Below, piece by piece: positions 35,418 to 44,014 of a stretch of 55,970 bases of DNA. Location of the stretch: contig JAURQH010000105.1 in assembly GCA_030836185.1 (NCBI GenBank), positions 1-55,970 on the forward strand, in the 5' to 3' direction. The notes below the pieces were generated by a model. It saw only the letters and a program-made list of their open reading frames with translations, had not been told where the DNA came from and did not search any database. Every line of letters starts with the position of its first letter. Positions within the stretch are counted from its first letter, which is position 1. A program made the translations under genes and the position numbers. The DNA is from Planctomycetota bacterium. GTDB taxonomy: Bacteria; Planctomycetota; Planctomycetia; Planctomycetales; Planctomycetaceae.

Positions 35418-36645
35418 AAGGAGTCCCTCCGGGATTAAGAAGACCTGAAGGATCGAGAGACTCTTTAATAGTTTTCATGACACTCCACGATTGTTCTGCC
35501 CTTCCCCACCAACTGAGTTCTGAAGCAATCGGTTCTTCTGCGTTCAACAGAATCAGGTTCCCTCCATCATTGTGAGTATGAGCCGAAAGCTCGTTGAGGA
35601 CAGATTTTTGAGCTTCATGGCCAATGTCATCGGGCAGATGACCGATGACAATGCCGTTCCCTAAACGGGCAACAGCGCTGATGTTTCGTGATGTGCAATA
35701 TTCCAGGAAACTGGCGACTCGAGAAGGTCGCATGTTGGCCTGGAATGTTGCCGGCACATCTCCACCGTCGGGAAACTCGGTGAGGGTTCCCAACAACAAT
35801 ATTGATGATTCGTCGCCTACCTCTTCGATCGAGCGAACTCCGGGATGATCAAGCTCGGAGCGAAGCATGCCGATTTGCCACAGGAGTTCTTTTTCGGTTC
35901 CTTCATAAAAAACCAGCATCACGGGATGGTCGGTGGGGAAGTTGATACGGGCATCGGCGACGACGAATTGACAAGCTGCGGGAGTGAAGGCTTCCATGGC
36001 AACGGGGCGAGTCGCAGAGTTCAGCATTTTTTCACAAAGCAGATCTATCGTTTCAAAGGATTCGCAGTTAATCCAGACTGCTTCCAAATGGTCCTGTTTG
36101 GGTTTTACTTTGAGTGTGATTTCGGTCAGCACACCTAAACTTCCCCGCGAGCCGATCATCAATTTGCAGAGATCATATCCGGCGACATTTTTGACAACTC
36201 GTCCTCCGGCGTGGAATTCCTTGCCTTCGGCATCAACTGCCGTCATTCCGATCAGATAGTCGCGAAATGTTCCCTGTCCATATCGGCGTGGGCCGCTGAC
36301 ATTACAGGAGATTGCCCCACCGATGGTCGCTCGCTGATTGTGAGAGATGTCGATGGGTAATTCCTGATTTTCGTTCGCAAGAATTTCTGAGAGATCCGAG
36401 GTCCGCATCCCTGCCCCAACGGTAATCGTCATATCACGTGCCGGATAATCGATGACGTTTGCGATTTGATGAGTCGAAAGCAGGGCTGCTGTTGTTTGTT
36501 GTGGCCCAAGGAATTGGAGTGACGTTCTACCACCAACCGGAAATACTTGGGCGCGTTCTCCCTTTGAATTGTCACGCAGGAAACGTGCCAGCTCTTTTGC
36601 CGAGACTGGAGAGAATTCCGTCATTGTTTTCTGACTCTTGGACAT
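35410..36645 (-). CDS. glcE: Glycolate oxidase FAD-binding subunit
   Basis: 411 residues. An FAD-linked oxidase (PCMH) N-terminal domain is seen: VIDYPARDMTITVGAGMR, IDISHNQRATIGGAI, and the PRRYGQGTFRDYLIG loop. The C-terminal domain is shorter than in GlcD, as usual for GlcE. It works with GlcD and GlcF to oxidise glycolate to glyoxylate. It starts 31 bp after glcD and overlaps glcF. Confidence 0.9.
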   Translation of the reverse strand: MSKSQKTMTEFSPVSAKELARFLRDNSKGERAQVFPVGGRTSLQFLGPQQTTAALLSTHQIANVIDYPARDMTITVGAGMRTSDLSEILANENQELPIDISHNQRATIGGAISCNVSGPRRYGQGTFRDYLIGMTAVDAEGKEFHAGGRVVKNVAGYDLCKLMIGSRGSLGVLTEITLKVKPKQDHLEAVWINCESFETIDLLCEKMLNSATRPVAMEAFTPAACQFVVADARINFPTDHPVMLVFYEGTEKELLWQIGMLRSELDHPGVRSIEEVGDESSILLLGTLTEFPDGGDVPATFQANMRPSRVASFLEYCTSRNISAVARLGNGIVIGHLPDDIGHEAQKSVLNELSAHTHNDGGNLILLNAEEPIASELSWWGRAEQSWSVMKTIKESLDPSGLLNPGGTPFE

Positions 36646-36676
36646 ACTGCAATAAATCGGTCAAAGGAATTGTAAA

Positions 36677-38134
36677 TCAGGCGTGTGCCTGTTTACCGGG
36701 GTGACTGCGTTCAATGTGTTCCATGCCACAAGCTCCAGCCGTTGGCAGCATCTTGCTTGGACTACAACACCCGGTCGGATTCATCGCGATGCGAATGCGC
36801 CCCATGATCTCCAGATCATTTTCTGTGAACAAACGGCTCATGAAACTGATTTTTTCGACACCAATTCCGTGTTCACCGGTGACACTTCCTCCGAGATCAA
36901 TGCAGCGATTTAATATTTCGTCGCTGGCTGCCATCACGCGTTTGATTTGTTCGGGATCACGTTCGTCAAAAAGCAATATCGGATGGATGTTTCCATCTCC
37001 TGCGTGGAAGACATTCACGACTCGAATTCCATGTCGTTCGGATGACTCGGTAATGCAATCGAGGATTTCAGGGAGTTTTGTGCGAGGCACGACACCATCT
37101 TGAGTGCAGTAGCTGGGGCTGAGTCGACCAATCGCACCAAACGCCTGCTTCCGGCACTTCCACAGAAGCTGACGTTCAGCTTCGGTCCCGGCGCGGCGGA
37201 CTTCTCTCGCTCCATTTTCTGAACACAACCGTTCGATGTCCAACGCATCTTGCTCCACAGAGACTTCCAAGCCATCTGTTTCGATGAGCAGGACGGCACC
37301 CGCGTCGAGAGGAAAGCCGAAATGAAATGCCTCTTCCAACGCGGCGATAATTCCTTGATCCATCATTTCGAGTGCGGCGGGAACAATGCCAGCCCCGATG
37401 ATTGCCGAGATGGTTTCGGTGGCATCTTTAACGGTTTCAAAAATTGCCAAAAGTGTTCGATGAGCTGCCGGGTCGCGTGTTAATCGAACCCAGATTTTCG
37501 TACAGATTCCAAATGTTCCTTCACTGCCTACAAACATGCCCGTCAAATCGTAGCCGGGCATTTCTTCCTGAGGTCCACCGAGACGCATGAGTTCGCCTTG
37601 AGGAGAAACATATTCGATTCCGAGAACATGATTGACCGTGACGCCGTATTTAAGCGTGTGCGGCCCTCCCGAGTTAGTGGCAACATTGCCGCCTAAAGTA
37701 CAGGCTCCTTGACTGGATGGGTCGGGAGCATAGTGATAGCCACTTCCTTTTAACGCTTGTGTCAGATGAACATTCACAAGTCCCGGTTCGACAATTGCAT
37801 AGCGGTCGCGATAATTGATTTCAAGAATCTCTCGCATTCGGGTGAGAGTGATCATCACTCCGCCGCCAACTGGCAAAGTTCCACCGGCTAAAGATGTTCC
37901 TGCACCTCTCGGCACAAAGGGAACCTTCAGATCGTTACAGATTTTGACCAGCTCGATGATTTGAGCTGTTGTTCTTGGAAAAACAACGACATCAGGCACG
38001 TTTTTTTCGACGACATAGCCGTCGCATTCGTAGACGATGAGTTCTTCCGGTCGGTACAGCAGTCCGTCTTCTCCAACGACATCGCGAAATCGGCGAATGA
38101 GTTGCTCGGCGGATGATTCAGTAGTGGAGGACAT
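36677..38134 (-). CDS. glcD: Glycolate oxidase catalytic FAD subunit
   Basis: 485 residues. The FAD-binding domain contains VVFPRTTAQIIELVKICND, PFVPRGAGTSLAGG and DPSSQGACTLGGNVATNSGG. The C-terminal cap contains the NVFHAGDGNIHPILLF histidine motif and SVTGEHGIGVEK. It oxidises glycolate, or D-lactate in close relatives, and is the first gene of the glcD-glcE-glcF-HAD operon. A flavin reductase gene ends 48 bp upstream on the same strand and may belong to the unit. Confidence 0.93.
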   Translation of the reverse strand: MSSTTESSAEQLIRRFRDVVGEDGLLYRPEELIVYECDGYVVEKNVPDVVVFPRTTAQIIELVKICNDLKVPFVPRGAGTSLAGGTLPVGGGVMITLTRMREILEINYRDRYAIVEPGLVNVHLTQALKGSGYHYAPDPSSQGACTLGGNVATNSGGPHTLKYGVTVNHVLGIEYVSPQGELMRLGGPQEEMPGYDLTGMFVGSEGTFGICTKIWVRLTRDPAAHRTLLAIFETVKDATETISAIIGAGIVPAALEMMDQGIIAALEEAFHFGFPLDAGAVLLIETDGLEVSVEQDALDIERLCSENGAREVRRAGTEAERQLLWKCRKQAFGAIGRLSPSYCTQDGVVPRTKLPEILDCITESSERHGIRVVNVFHAGDGNIHPILLFDERDPEQIKRVMAASDEILNRCIDLGGSVTGEHGIGVEKISFMSRLFTENDLEIMGRIRIAMNPTGCCSPSKMLPTAGACGMEHIERSHPGKQAHA

Positions 38135-38182
38135 GTTGCAGGCTTCAAATGTGTTAGACTGATCTGCGAGGGGTAGGGCGAA

Positions 38183-38695
38183 TTAGTAGCTAAATCCATT
38201 TTTCCGTATGTGGACAAAAGGCTCATCCGCGTCAAATGCAGATCCCTTCACCGCGTTTTCTATTTGTAAAAAGAAGATCGTATGATCGCCTGTTTCAATC
38301 GATTGAATAATCGTCCCTTCAAGTGAGCCGAGTGCGTCTGCCAATAATGGAACACCAGTTGTCCCGCGAGTGATTTCAATTCCGTCAAACGCAGGAACAA
38401 CTGGGTCAAACCCTTTTCCAAATTGCTTGAAGAAAGAGCCGCTTTTCGATTTACCGACGAGTGAAACAGCAGCGACCTGCGTCTTTTGCAACCAGTCGTT
38501 GAGATATCGTTTGGTGTTGACTGCGACTGAAACAATGGGTGGTTCAAAAGAGGCCTGTTGAACCCAGCTTGCCAGCATGCCGGTTTCGTTTCCTTCACCG
38601 TCGTTGGCTGTCAAAATAAAAACACCACTGGGAGTTTTTCCCAGAATCGGAGCGATCAGGTCGCGTTGCTCATCGGTCAATACAGAGTCTGTCAT
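38183..38695 (-). CDS. Flavin reductase-like (flavoredoxin family) protein
   Basis: 170 residues from the ATG at 38695; an in-frame ATG 39 bp upstream adds a basic stretch unlike the family. The FMN-binding split-barrel fold is indicated by KTPSGVFILTAND, GMLASWVQQASFEPPIVSVAVN and the C-terminal DHTIFFLQI segment. It binds FMN and reduces it or a partner. It precedes glcD and may supply or use reduced flavin; the physiological partner is not visible. Confidence 0.82.
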   Translation of the reverse strand: MTDSVLTDEQRDLIAPILGKTPSGVFILTANDGEGNETGMLASWVQQASFEPPIVSVAVNTKRYLNDWLQKTQVAAVSLVGKSKSGSFFKQFGKGFDPVVPAFDGIEITRGTTGVPLLADALGSLEGTIIQSIETGDHTIFFLQIENAVKGSAFDADEPFVHIRKNGFSY

Positions 38696-38827
38696 GATTA
38701 TCCCGTTTAAGAACTTCTCCCTCAGATTGTACATATTCTAAGTGAAGGGGACCTCGATGCAACGACGAGAGCCGAATCGGAGAGACGAACCACTAAAAGA
38801 AATGAATTTCTCGGTGAAATAAGCGGT

Positions 38828-39106
38828 TCAGTTCAATGAGCGATCTTTGTTTTGGACAATTTGAGAAGGATTGTCGGGAGAAGGCAGTGCGATTTGGCCT
38901 TCTTCAAGAGCATTGAGTTTTTGCTTCGAAACTCCAAGTGCCAATGTTTCTTGTCGAGTTTCGGCGATTTGATGAGTGAGTTCTTCCTGCTCGACGCGGC
39001 TGGCGATCATATCGTTTTGTAACACTCGGTTCTGCTGATCGATGTTCAAACCAGACATCGAGATCAGGATGACGAACGTGACTGCGATCAAGAATCGAAC
39101 GTACAT
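38828..39106 (-). CDS. FtsL-like small membrane/coiled-coil protein
   Basis: 92 residues. A single N-terminal membrane helix (about 4-20) is followed by a coiled coil with heptad-like Leu/Ile spacing (about 22-68) and a polar tail. This is the shape of FtsL/DivIC proteins. Sequence is too divergent to prove homology, but it sits where ftsL belongs: downstream of mraZ and rsmH, after a LysM protein gene whose stop is 33 bp upstream. In other bacteria FtsL bridges divisome proteins; here no other fts gene follows. Confidence 0.5.
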   Translation of the reverse strand: MYVRFLIAVTFVILISMSGLNIDQQNRVLQNDMIASRVEQEELTHQIAETRQETLALGVSKQKLNALEEGQIALPSPDNPSQIVQNKDRSLN

Positions 39107-39139
39107 AGTTTCATTTTTCGCGAGAGTGAACGGGAAGTC

Positions 39140-40873
39140 CTATTCCCTTACAAATTTCACTCGGCTGGCATCATGGGGGAGCTTCAATAACGTATTGATT
39201 TTCAAGTTGTTCGGATTAGGAAGACTCTTTCGATTGAGTTCGTAAATCTGAATCCAGCGACTGGCACGTCCCAAATATTTCTGGGCAATGCCAGTGAGTG
39301 TATCGTTCTTTTGGACGCGATAGACGGGTGTGCCAGACTCATCGTTGAAGTAGATTTGATTCTGTTCGGCGGAAGCCTTCACGATGGTTGCCGGATTGGT
39401 GGATCGTTTTGTACTCACAAGATGTGGATATCGTCGTTCCAGATCATTCGTGGAAGGAATCTGAATGGCGGTTCTCGCTGTCATATTTTCGGGATTGGGA
39501 ATGGCCTTCTCGTTGAACTCTGCCAAGGCGCGATAGTACAACGGCGATCCATAGGCTTGACGAGAAATACTCCAATAACTGTCGCCACTTTGCACCTTGT
39601 ATGTGCCGTCTTGTTGCAAGTGGAACGGTTCGGATTTTTGCTCAATTTTCGGTTCGGAAAAGGGATCATCAAGACTCAATGAAGAGAATTTCTGTGGGGC
39701 AGAGCCTGAAGAGGAAGCCGAGTTGAGGTCGGCAAGAGTCCCCTTCTTTTTGGTGTTGGGAAACTCGGGGGTGACGTTTGTCATACTCGATGCTTGTGCT
39801 GATCCGGCAGGAATTGACTCGAACTGACCAAACGGGTTCGGCTCAGCAGGTGACTTTTTCGCGTTAGGAACCGGTTCTAAAATTGGCAGTGGATCCTGAA
39901 ACGTGTCAAACGTGGTAACGGCGGGTGAATCACTTTCTTTGGGGATAATGACCGGCGTGTTCTCGCTCGGTTCAGAAAACGGATCATTATCAGGCCGGAT
40001 TGCAGGCGTACTGTCAACGACTGTTTGCTTGGGAGTTTGTTTGATTTCCTTGACGGGCATCTTTCCAAACGGATCATCAACCGCGATAAAAGGGTCTGAC
40101 TCTAAAGGTTTTGCTTCCTCTGTTTGGGCCACTTTCGGAGTGGCTTCGGTCTCGGGAAGTTTGGCAGATGTCTGACTCTCTGAGGTTTTTGGTTTCTTCT
40201 CTACCAACTCCACCTCCGCTCCAAATGGATCGAAAGGATCTGTTTGAGGCTGTGATTCATTGGTTTTCAATTTCGCAGAAGCCTCCGAACTCATGTTTTT
40301 GGTGACAGACTCTTCGCCAAACGGGTCAAAGGGATCCGGTTGACTGCTATCATCCGAAGGTGCTTCTGATTTGTTTGCGTCGGCCAGTTCGCCGGTTGGC
40401 TCGACGGGAATTTCCAACGTGGGGATATTGGCTTTTTTCGGTTGCGACTTTGAAACGACCTCTGCAAAAGGATTATCATCGGGGAAAGCGGCGGTCTTGA
40501 GTTCGGCTTTGTTGTTATTTTGCACAACTTCTGTAGTCACAGCCGGCTCTGATTGATTACCGAACGGGTCGAATTCTGCTTTAGAAGTCTCTTCGCTTTC
40601 TACGACAGCTTCTTTTGTTTTATTGGAGGCATTGGGCTGCAAGACGACTTCTTCAACGTCTTTTGATTCAGACGGAGTGTCGTCCATTTTTGCGACTGTC
40701 CCGGATTGTTGGTGTTTCCATTGCTGCCACACCATGAAACTGAATCCGCAGATCAGAATACAAATGAGAGAAAGCCCGGCTTTGGCTTCCAGGCTGAAGA
40801 ATCCCGAAGATTCTTCTTCGGGCTCTTGTTCCACGGATGTTTTATTTTCGTTCGGCTTATTTTCGTTTGACAT
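39140..40873 (-). CDS. Membrane-anchored LysM protein with DPF/NPF repeats
   Basis: 577 residues from the ATG at 40873, 11 bp after the rsmH stop with GAGTGA upstream. The longer open frame would overlap rsmH by 121 bp and is rejected. Membrane helix about 30-50. Then a long disordered region rich in Pro, Ser, Glu and Lys carrying nine DPF and two NPF motifs, often DPFDPFG. Two LysM domains lie at the C-terminus (YKVQSGDSYWSISRQ... and YRVQKNDTLTGIAQK...), which bind N-acetylglucosamine polymers such as peptidoglycan. Part of the residual dcw cluster. Function unknown; possibly wall or envelope tethering. Confidence 0.8.
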   Translation of the reverse strand: MSNENKPNENKTSVEQEPEEESSGFFSLEAKAGLSLICILICGFSFMVWQQWKHQQSGTVAKMDDTPSESKDVEEVVLQPNASNKTKEAVVESEETSKAEFDPFGNQSEPAVTTEVVQNNNKAELKTAAFPDDNPFAEVVSKSQPKKANIPTLEIPVEPTGELADANKSEAPSDDSSQPDPFDPFGEESVTKNMSSEASAKLKTNESQPQTDPFDPFGAEVELVEKKPKTSESQTSAKLPETEATPKVAQTEEAKPLESDPFIAVDDPFGKMPVKEIKQTPKQTVVDSTPAIRPDNDPFSEPSENTPVIIPKESDSPAVTTFDTFQDPLPILEPVPNAKKSPAEPNPFGQFESIPAGSAQASSMTNVTPEFPNTKKKGTLADLNSASSSGSAPQKFSSLSLDDPFSEPKIEQKSEPFHLQQDGTYKVQSGDSYWSISRQAYGSPLYYRALAEFNEKAIPNPENMTARTAIQIPSTNDLERRYPHLVSTKRSTNPATIVKASAEQNQIYFNDESGTPVYRVQKNDTLTGIAQKYLGRASRWIQIYELNRKSLPNPNNLKINTLLKLPHDASRVKFVRE

Positions 40874-40884
40874 AGTGATATCAC

Positions 40885-41814
40885 TCAATTCTGAGGGTTC
40901 TTCGAAATCAGTTTGGCCGCTCGGAGCTTTGCTGATCGGCTGCGCGGATTCATTTTTTGCTCGTTGGGACGAGGAGTGATCGGCTTGGTTGTCAGGTTTT
41001 CCCATTGGCTTTGATCCTGAAATGCTCGTTTCACGAGTCGGTCTTCCAATGAATGAAATGTGATGACTGCCAAAATTCCGTTCAAGTTGAGGCAGTCTGG
41101 GAATGTTTGTGTGATGGCACGTTGGACATGTTGAAGTTCGTTGTTCACGGCGATTCGTAATGCTTGATAGACGCGAGTGGCAGGGTGTTTTTCAGACTGT
41201 CGTAAAACCGTCTCGGGAATTGCTGATTCCACGATCTGATTCAAATCCTGAACGGTTTCGATGGGTGATTGAGTGCGCCTCTTGATAATGGCGTCGGTAA
41301 TGGATGTGGAAAACTTCTCTTCTCCATAATCTTCAAAAATCTGTATCAACTCGGCCTTGCTTGCTGTGTTGATCAATTCGCTGGCAGACTCTCCGTGCGA
41401 TTCATCAAATCTCATGTCGAGTCGTCCTGATGTCGAAAATCCAAACCCTCGCTCTGCATGTTCTAGTTGGTCTGACGATAACCCCAAGTCCACCAGAATA
41501 CGGTCAACACCTGAAAGGTGCAGTTGTTTAAGTACCTCTGGAAGATCTGCATAGCTGGAATGTTTCAATGTTACGTTGTCTTGAGGCAATTTTTGACTTG
41601 CGAACTGAAGCATCATCGGGTCGCGATCCAAGCCGATCAGTTGTCCTTTGTCTCCGATTTGTTTGATGATCTGTTGGCTGTGTCCCCCTGCTCCAACCGT
41701 TCCATCGACGACAGTCAGATTGGATGACAAATCAAGTTGTTGAATGGTTTCCCTTAGCAGGACCGGTTTATGTTTTGATGGTGATGGAGCGGAATCGTCA
41801 GGCAAGGCCGCCAT
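40885..41814 (-). CDS. rsmH: 16S rRNA (cytosine(1402)-N4)-methyltransferase
   Basis: 309 residues, formerly MraW. It methylates C1402 of 16S rRNA. N-terminal KHKPVLLRETIQQL, the SAM motif VVDGTVGAGGHS (36-46), LDRDPMML, ILVDLGLSSDQL and FGFSTSGRLDMRFD are all typical, and the C-terminal basic tail is intact. Lies downstream of mraZ and upstream of the LysM gene on the same strand. Confidence 0.96.
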   Translation of the reverse strand: MAALPDDSAPSPSKHKPVLLRETIQQLDLSSNLTVVDGTVGAGGHSQQIIKQIGDKGQLIGLDRDPMMLQFASQKLPQDNVTLKHSSYADLPEVLKQLHLSGVDRILVDLGLSSDQLEHAERGFGFSTSGRLDMRFDESHGESASELINTASKAELIQIFEDYGEEKFSTSITDAIIKRRTQSPIETVQDLNQIVESAIPETVLRQSEKHPATRVYQALRIAVNNELQHVQRAITQTFPDCLNLNGILAVITFHSLEDRLVKRAFQDQSQWENLTTKPITPRPNEQKMNPRSRSAKLRAAKLISKNPQN

Positions 41815-42137
41815 CGTTCATGTCCTGATGTGATCAAATGGATGAAAATTATCTGATTGACTGAGATGTCAATGCGCGCGAGTTATAGCGGACTTGCACA
41901 GATAAGAGAAGAGCAAGATCTCGGCAGCAGCAGTAAAATGACGGGAGCCAGACGCCTCGGTTCTCATCCATGATCCCCGAATTGAGGCGTCGGCCTGAAT
42001 TCAAATCCTGTCACAGAGTTGTCTGCATCCCATCCTGGCGGAGCATCCCTGCTCGCCTGAAATCCGCAAGCCCGGTTTGCCGGCGGAAGCATCTATATGT
42101 TGTTTTGCGTATTTTAGGTTGATTGCGTGATATTTAG
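41815..42137. other. Spacer between mraZ and rsmH
   Basis: No gene. GACGCCTC (41951-41958) and GAGGCGTC (41984-41991) form a perfect 8-bp inverted repeat with a 25-base loop. A smaller CCGG/CCGG hairpin follows near 42070-42085. A spacer of over 300 bp is long for an mraZ-rsmH pair, so rsmH may have its own promoter. Confidence 0.4.
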
Positions 42138-42575
42138 TTAACTGAGTGCATTACGAGCCACTTCATCGAATTTCGATTCATTGGCCGATTGAAATTCTGA
42201 CCACTTTTGCAAGTTCCAAATCTCAGCTCGATTTCGAACTCCGATCAAAATCACTTCCCGTTGCAAAGTAACCTCTTTAATGAAACGCGTTGGTAAGCGA
42301 ATTCGACCTTGTGAGTCAATGGAGACGTATTCAGCACTGGAAAAAAACAGTCGCTCGAATTTGCGAAACTCGTCCTCGCTGGAAGTACGCTCTCTCAGAC
42401 GCTCTGCAAAACTTTGAAATTCCTCCGGTGAATAAAGTTCCAGGCAATCATCATATCCTTTGGTGATGTACAGGCTTGTCGGGACTGGTGTGGAAAATTC
42501 CTCGCGCAGTGCTTTGGGGATTGCGAGACGATCTTTTTGATCAATCGACCGTTCGTATTGTCCAGATAGGGCCAT
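42138..42575 (-). CDS. mraZ: Transcriptional regulator MraZ
   Basis: 145 residues from the ATG at 42575. Two SpoVT-AbrB-type DNA-binding repeats, each with the DxxxR motif: SIDQKDRLAIP and SIDSQGRIRLP. MraZ binds repeats upstream of the dcw operon and controls division genes. It is first in the residual cluster mraZ-rsmH-LysM-FtsL-like. The canonical TGGGN direct repeats were not identified with confidence, although GTGGGAG lies just before the start. Confidence 0.93.
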   Translation of the reverse strand: MALSGQYERSIDQKDRLAIPKALREEFSTPVPTSLYITKGYDDCLELYSPEEFQSFAERLRERTSSEDEFRKFERLFFSSAEYVSIDSQGRIRLPTRFIKEVTLQREVILIGVRNRAEIWNLQKWSEFQSANESKFDEVARNALS

Positions 42576-42776
42576 TTCTCCACAAACTCCCACAAAACAC
42601 CATTTGGCCACATCATAGCGAAGGCACAGTACGCTGCAACCTGAATTTGTGGGAAGCGCATGGTATCAGCAGGTTTTGCACAATTGCGGAGAGCGCAGCT
42701 CTTTACCAGATATAGGATTCAGGAAAGTAGACGAAAATTACTGAATCAAAATCCCCCGAAGCTGTCGGAGCATTTT

Positions 42777-43898
42777 TCAGCGTTGACTTAGCAACTCATG
42801 GTAGAGGTCTTCGTATGAAGACACAGTTGCTTGCCAAGTCATACCTTTTTCGAGTGCTGACTGCGCACGAGAAGCCAACTCTTTGAGTTCGGTGATCGCT
42901 TCCTCGGAATTTAGTATCGAGTCTAAAAAGTCCGTGATATCAGGTGCATAGTCGAGCATCAGAAATCCCCACTCCCCTCCCCTGAGAGCATCTCGATTAC
43001 CGGGATTCTCCGTCGCGATGACCGGTAATCCTGCGGCTAACGCTTCCAGGATGACATTGGGGGAGCCTTCCCACGCGGAAGTATGCAGCAGCAGTTTGGA
43101 GCCGCGCATCAGTTCGGGAACATCGTCACGGGTCCCCAGGCAATGAACTCTGTCAGCAACACCATGCTGATTGGCCAACTCGTTAATCTTTGCTTCATGA
43201 GGGCCAATACCGGCGAACGTGAGGTGTAACAGCGAGTTGTCTTCGAAGAGAGGTAAACAGGCTTGGAACGCAAGCAGCGGACGTTTTTGCTCATCCAGTC
43301 GTCCGACAGCGAGAATGACTTCGGCATCAGCAGGCAGTCCCAGTGATTTCCAGTTGATTGAGGTAGCCGTCGAAAACCGTTCTACCTCGACGCCGTTCGG
43401 AATCACCCGTAATTTGTCAGAGGAGATTCCCCCCGACTCTCGGGAAAACTTTGCGACGCTGGGTGAGACACACACATTCGTATTCACAAAATGTTGTGTC
43501 CAGCGATCAAGGCGCAATCGCATAGGATGACGCTCTTCTGAAACCCGAATGCCACTCACAACGATGGGCACTCCGGCTCTCCAGGCAGCAATTCTTCCTG
43601 CGATATTGGAGTGGTGTAGAAATGTTTGCAGAATCTGGGGGCGATCTTCTTTCAGTCGAGATGAGAATCTGCCAATCAGGCCAAGATCCCATTTGCCACC
43701 CGCGTCGAGAAAGTGGACAGGAATGCCCGTGTCGGTAATGGTCTCAGCCAACTCCCCCCGGCCTGAGAGGCAATAGACCGTGGGAGTCCAGACGGATCGG
43801 TCGAGCCGAGTCACCAGTTGAGTGAATGCTCGCTCTGCTCCGCCGGGATCTAACTCCGTGATGGCGAAACCAATCGGGATGGTGTGGAAATCGGTCAT
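42777..43898 (-). CDS. Glycosyltransferase family 4
   Basis: 373 residues with the GT-B fold. N-terminal domain: ITELDPGGAERAFTQLV. C-terminal nucleotide-sugar domain: ILAVGRLDEQKRP and the E-x7-E motif in EGSPNVILEALAAGLPVIATE. It transfers a sugar from a nucleotide donor, probably during polysaccharide or glycolipid synthesis. There are no neighbouring polysaccharide genes to narrow the acceptor. Divergent from queA. Confidence 0.88.
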   Translation of the reverse strand: MTDFHTIPIGFAITELDPGGAERAFTQLVTRLDRSVWTPTVYCLSGRGELAETITDTGIPVHFLDAGGKWDLGLIGRFSSRLKEDRPQILQTFLHHSNIAGRIAAWRAGVPIVVSGIRVSEERHPMRLRLDRWTQHFVNTNVCVSPSVAKFSRESGGISSDKLRVIPNGVEVERFSTATSINWKSLGLPADAEVILAVGRLDEQKRPLLAFQACLPLFEDNSLLHLTFAGIGPHEAKINELANQHGVADRVHCLGTRDDVPELMRGSKLLLHTSAWEGSPNVILEALAAGLPVIATENPGNRDALRGGEWGFLMLDYAPDITDFLDSILNSEEAITELKELASRAQSALEKGMTWQATVSSYEDLYHELLSQR

Positions 43899-44014
43899 AT
43901 TTTACTCGATTGGTCGGTCAGCCTCGCCGGATTGCTTCTGGTGGCTTATACTCATTGATTCCTGCACGTAAAGCGTGCTTCACACAATCATTTACGAACG
44001 TCAGCACTCATTCG

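Noticed and set aside
40874-41005. 44-residue N-terminal extension of the LysM protein
   Set aside because: It overlaps the rsmH coding sequence by 121 bp; the ATG at 40873 has a ribosome site and a proper 11-bp gap.
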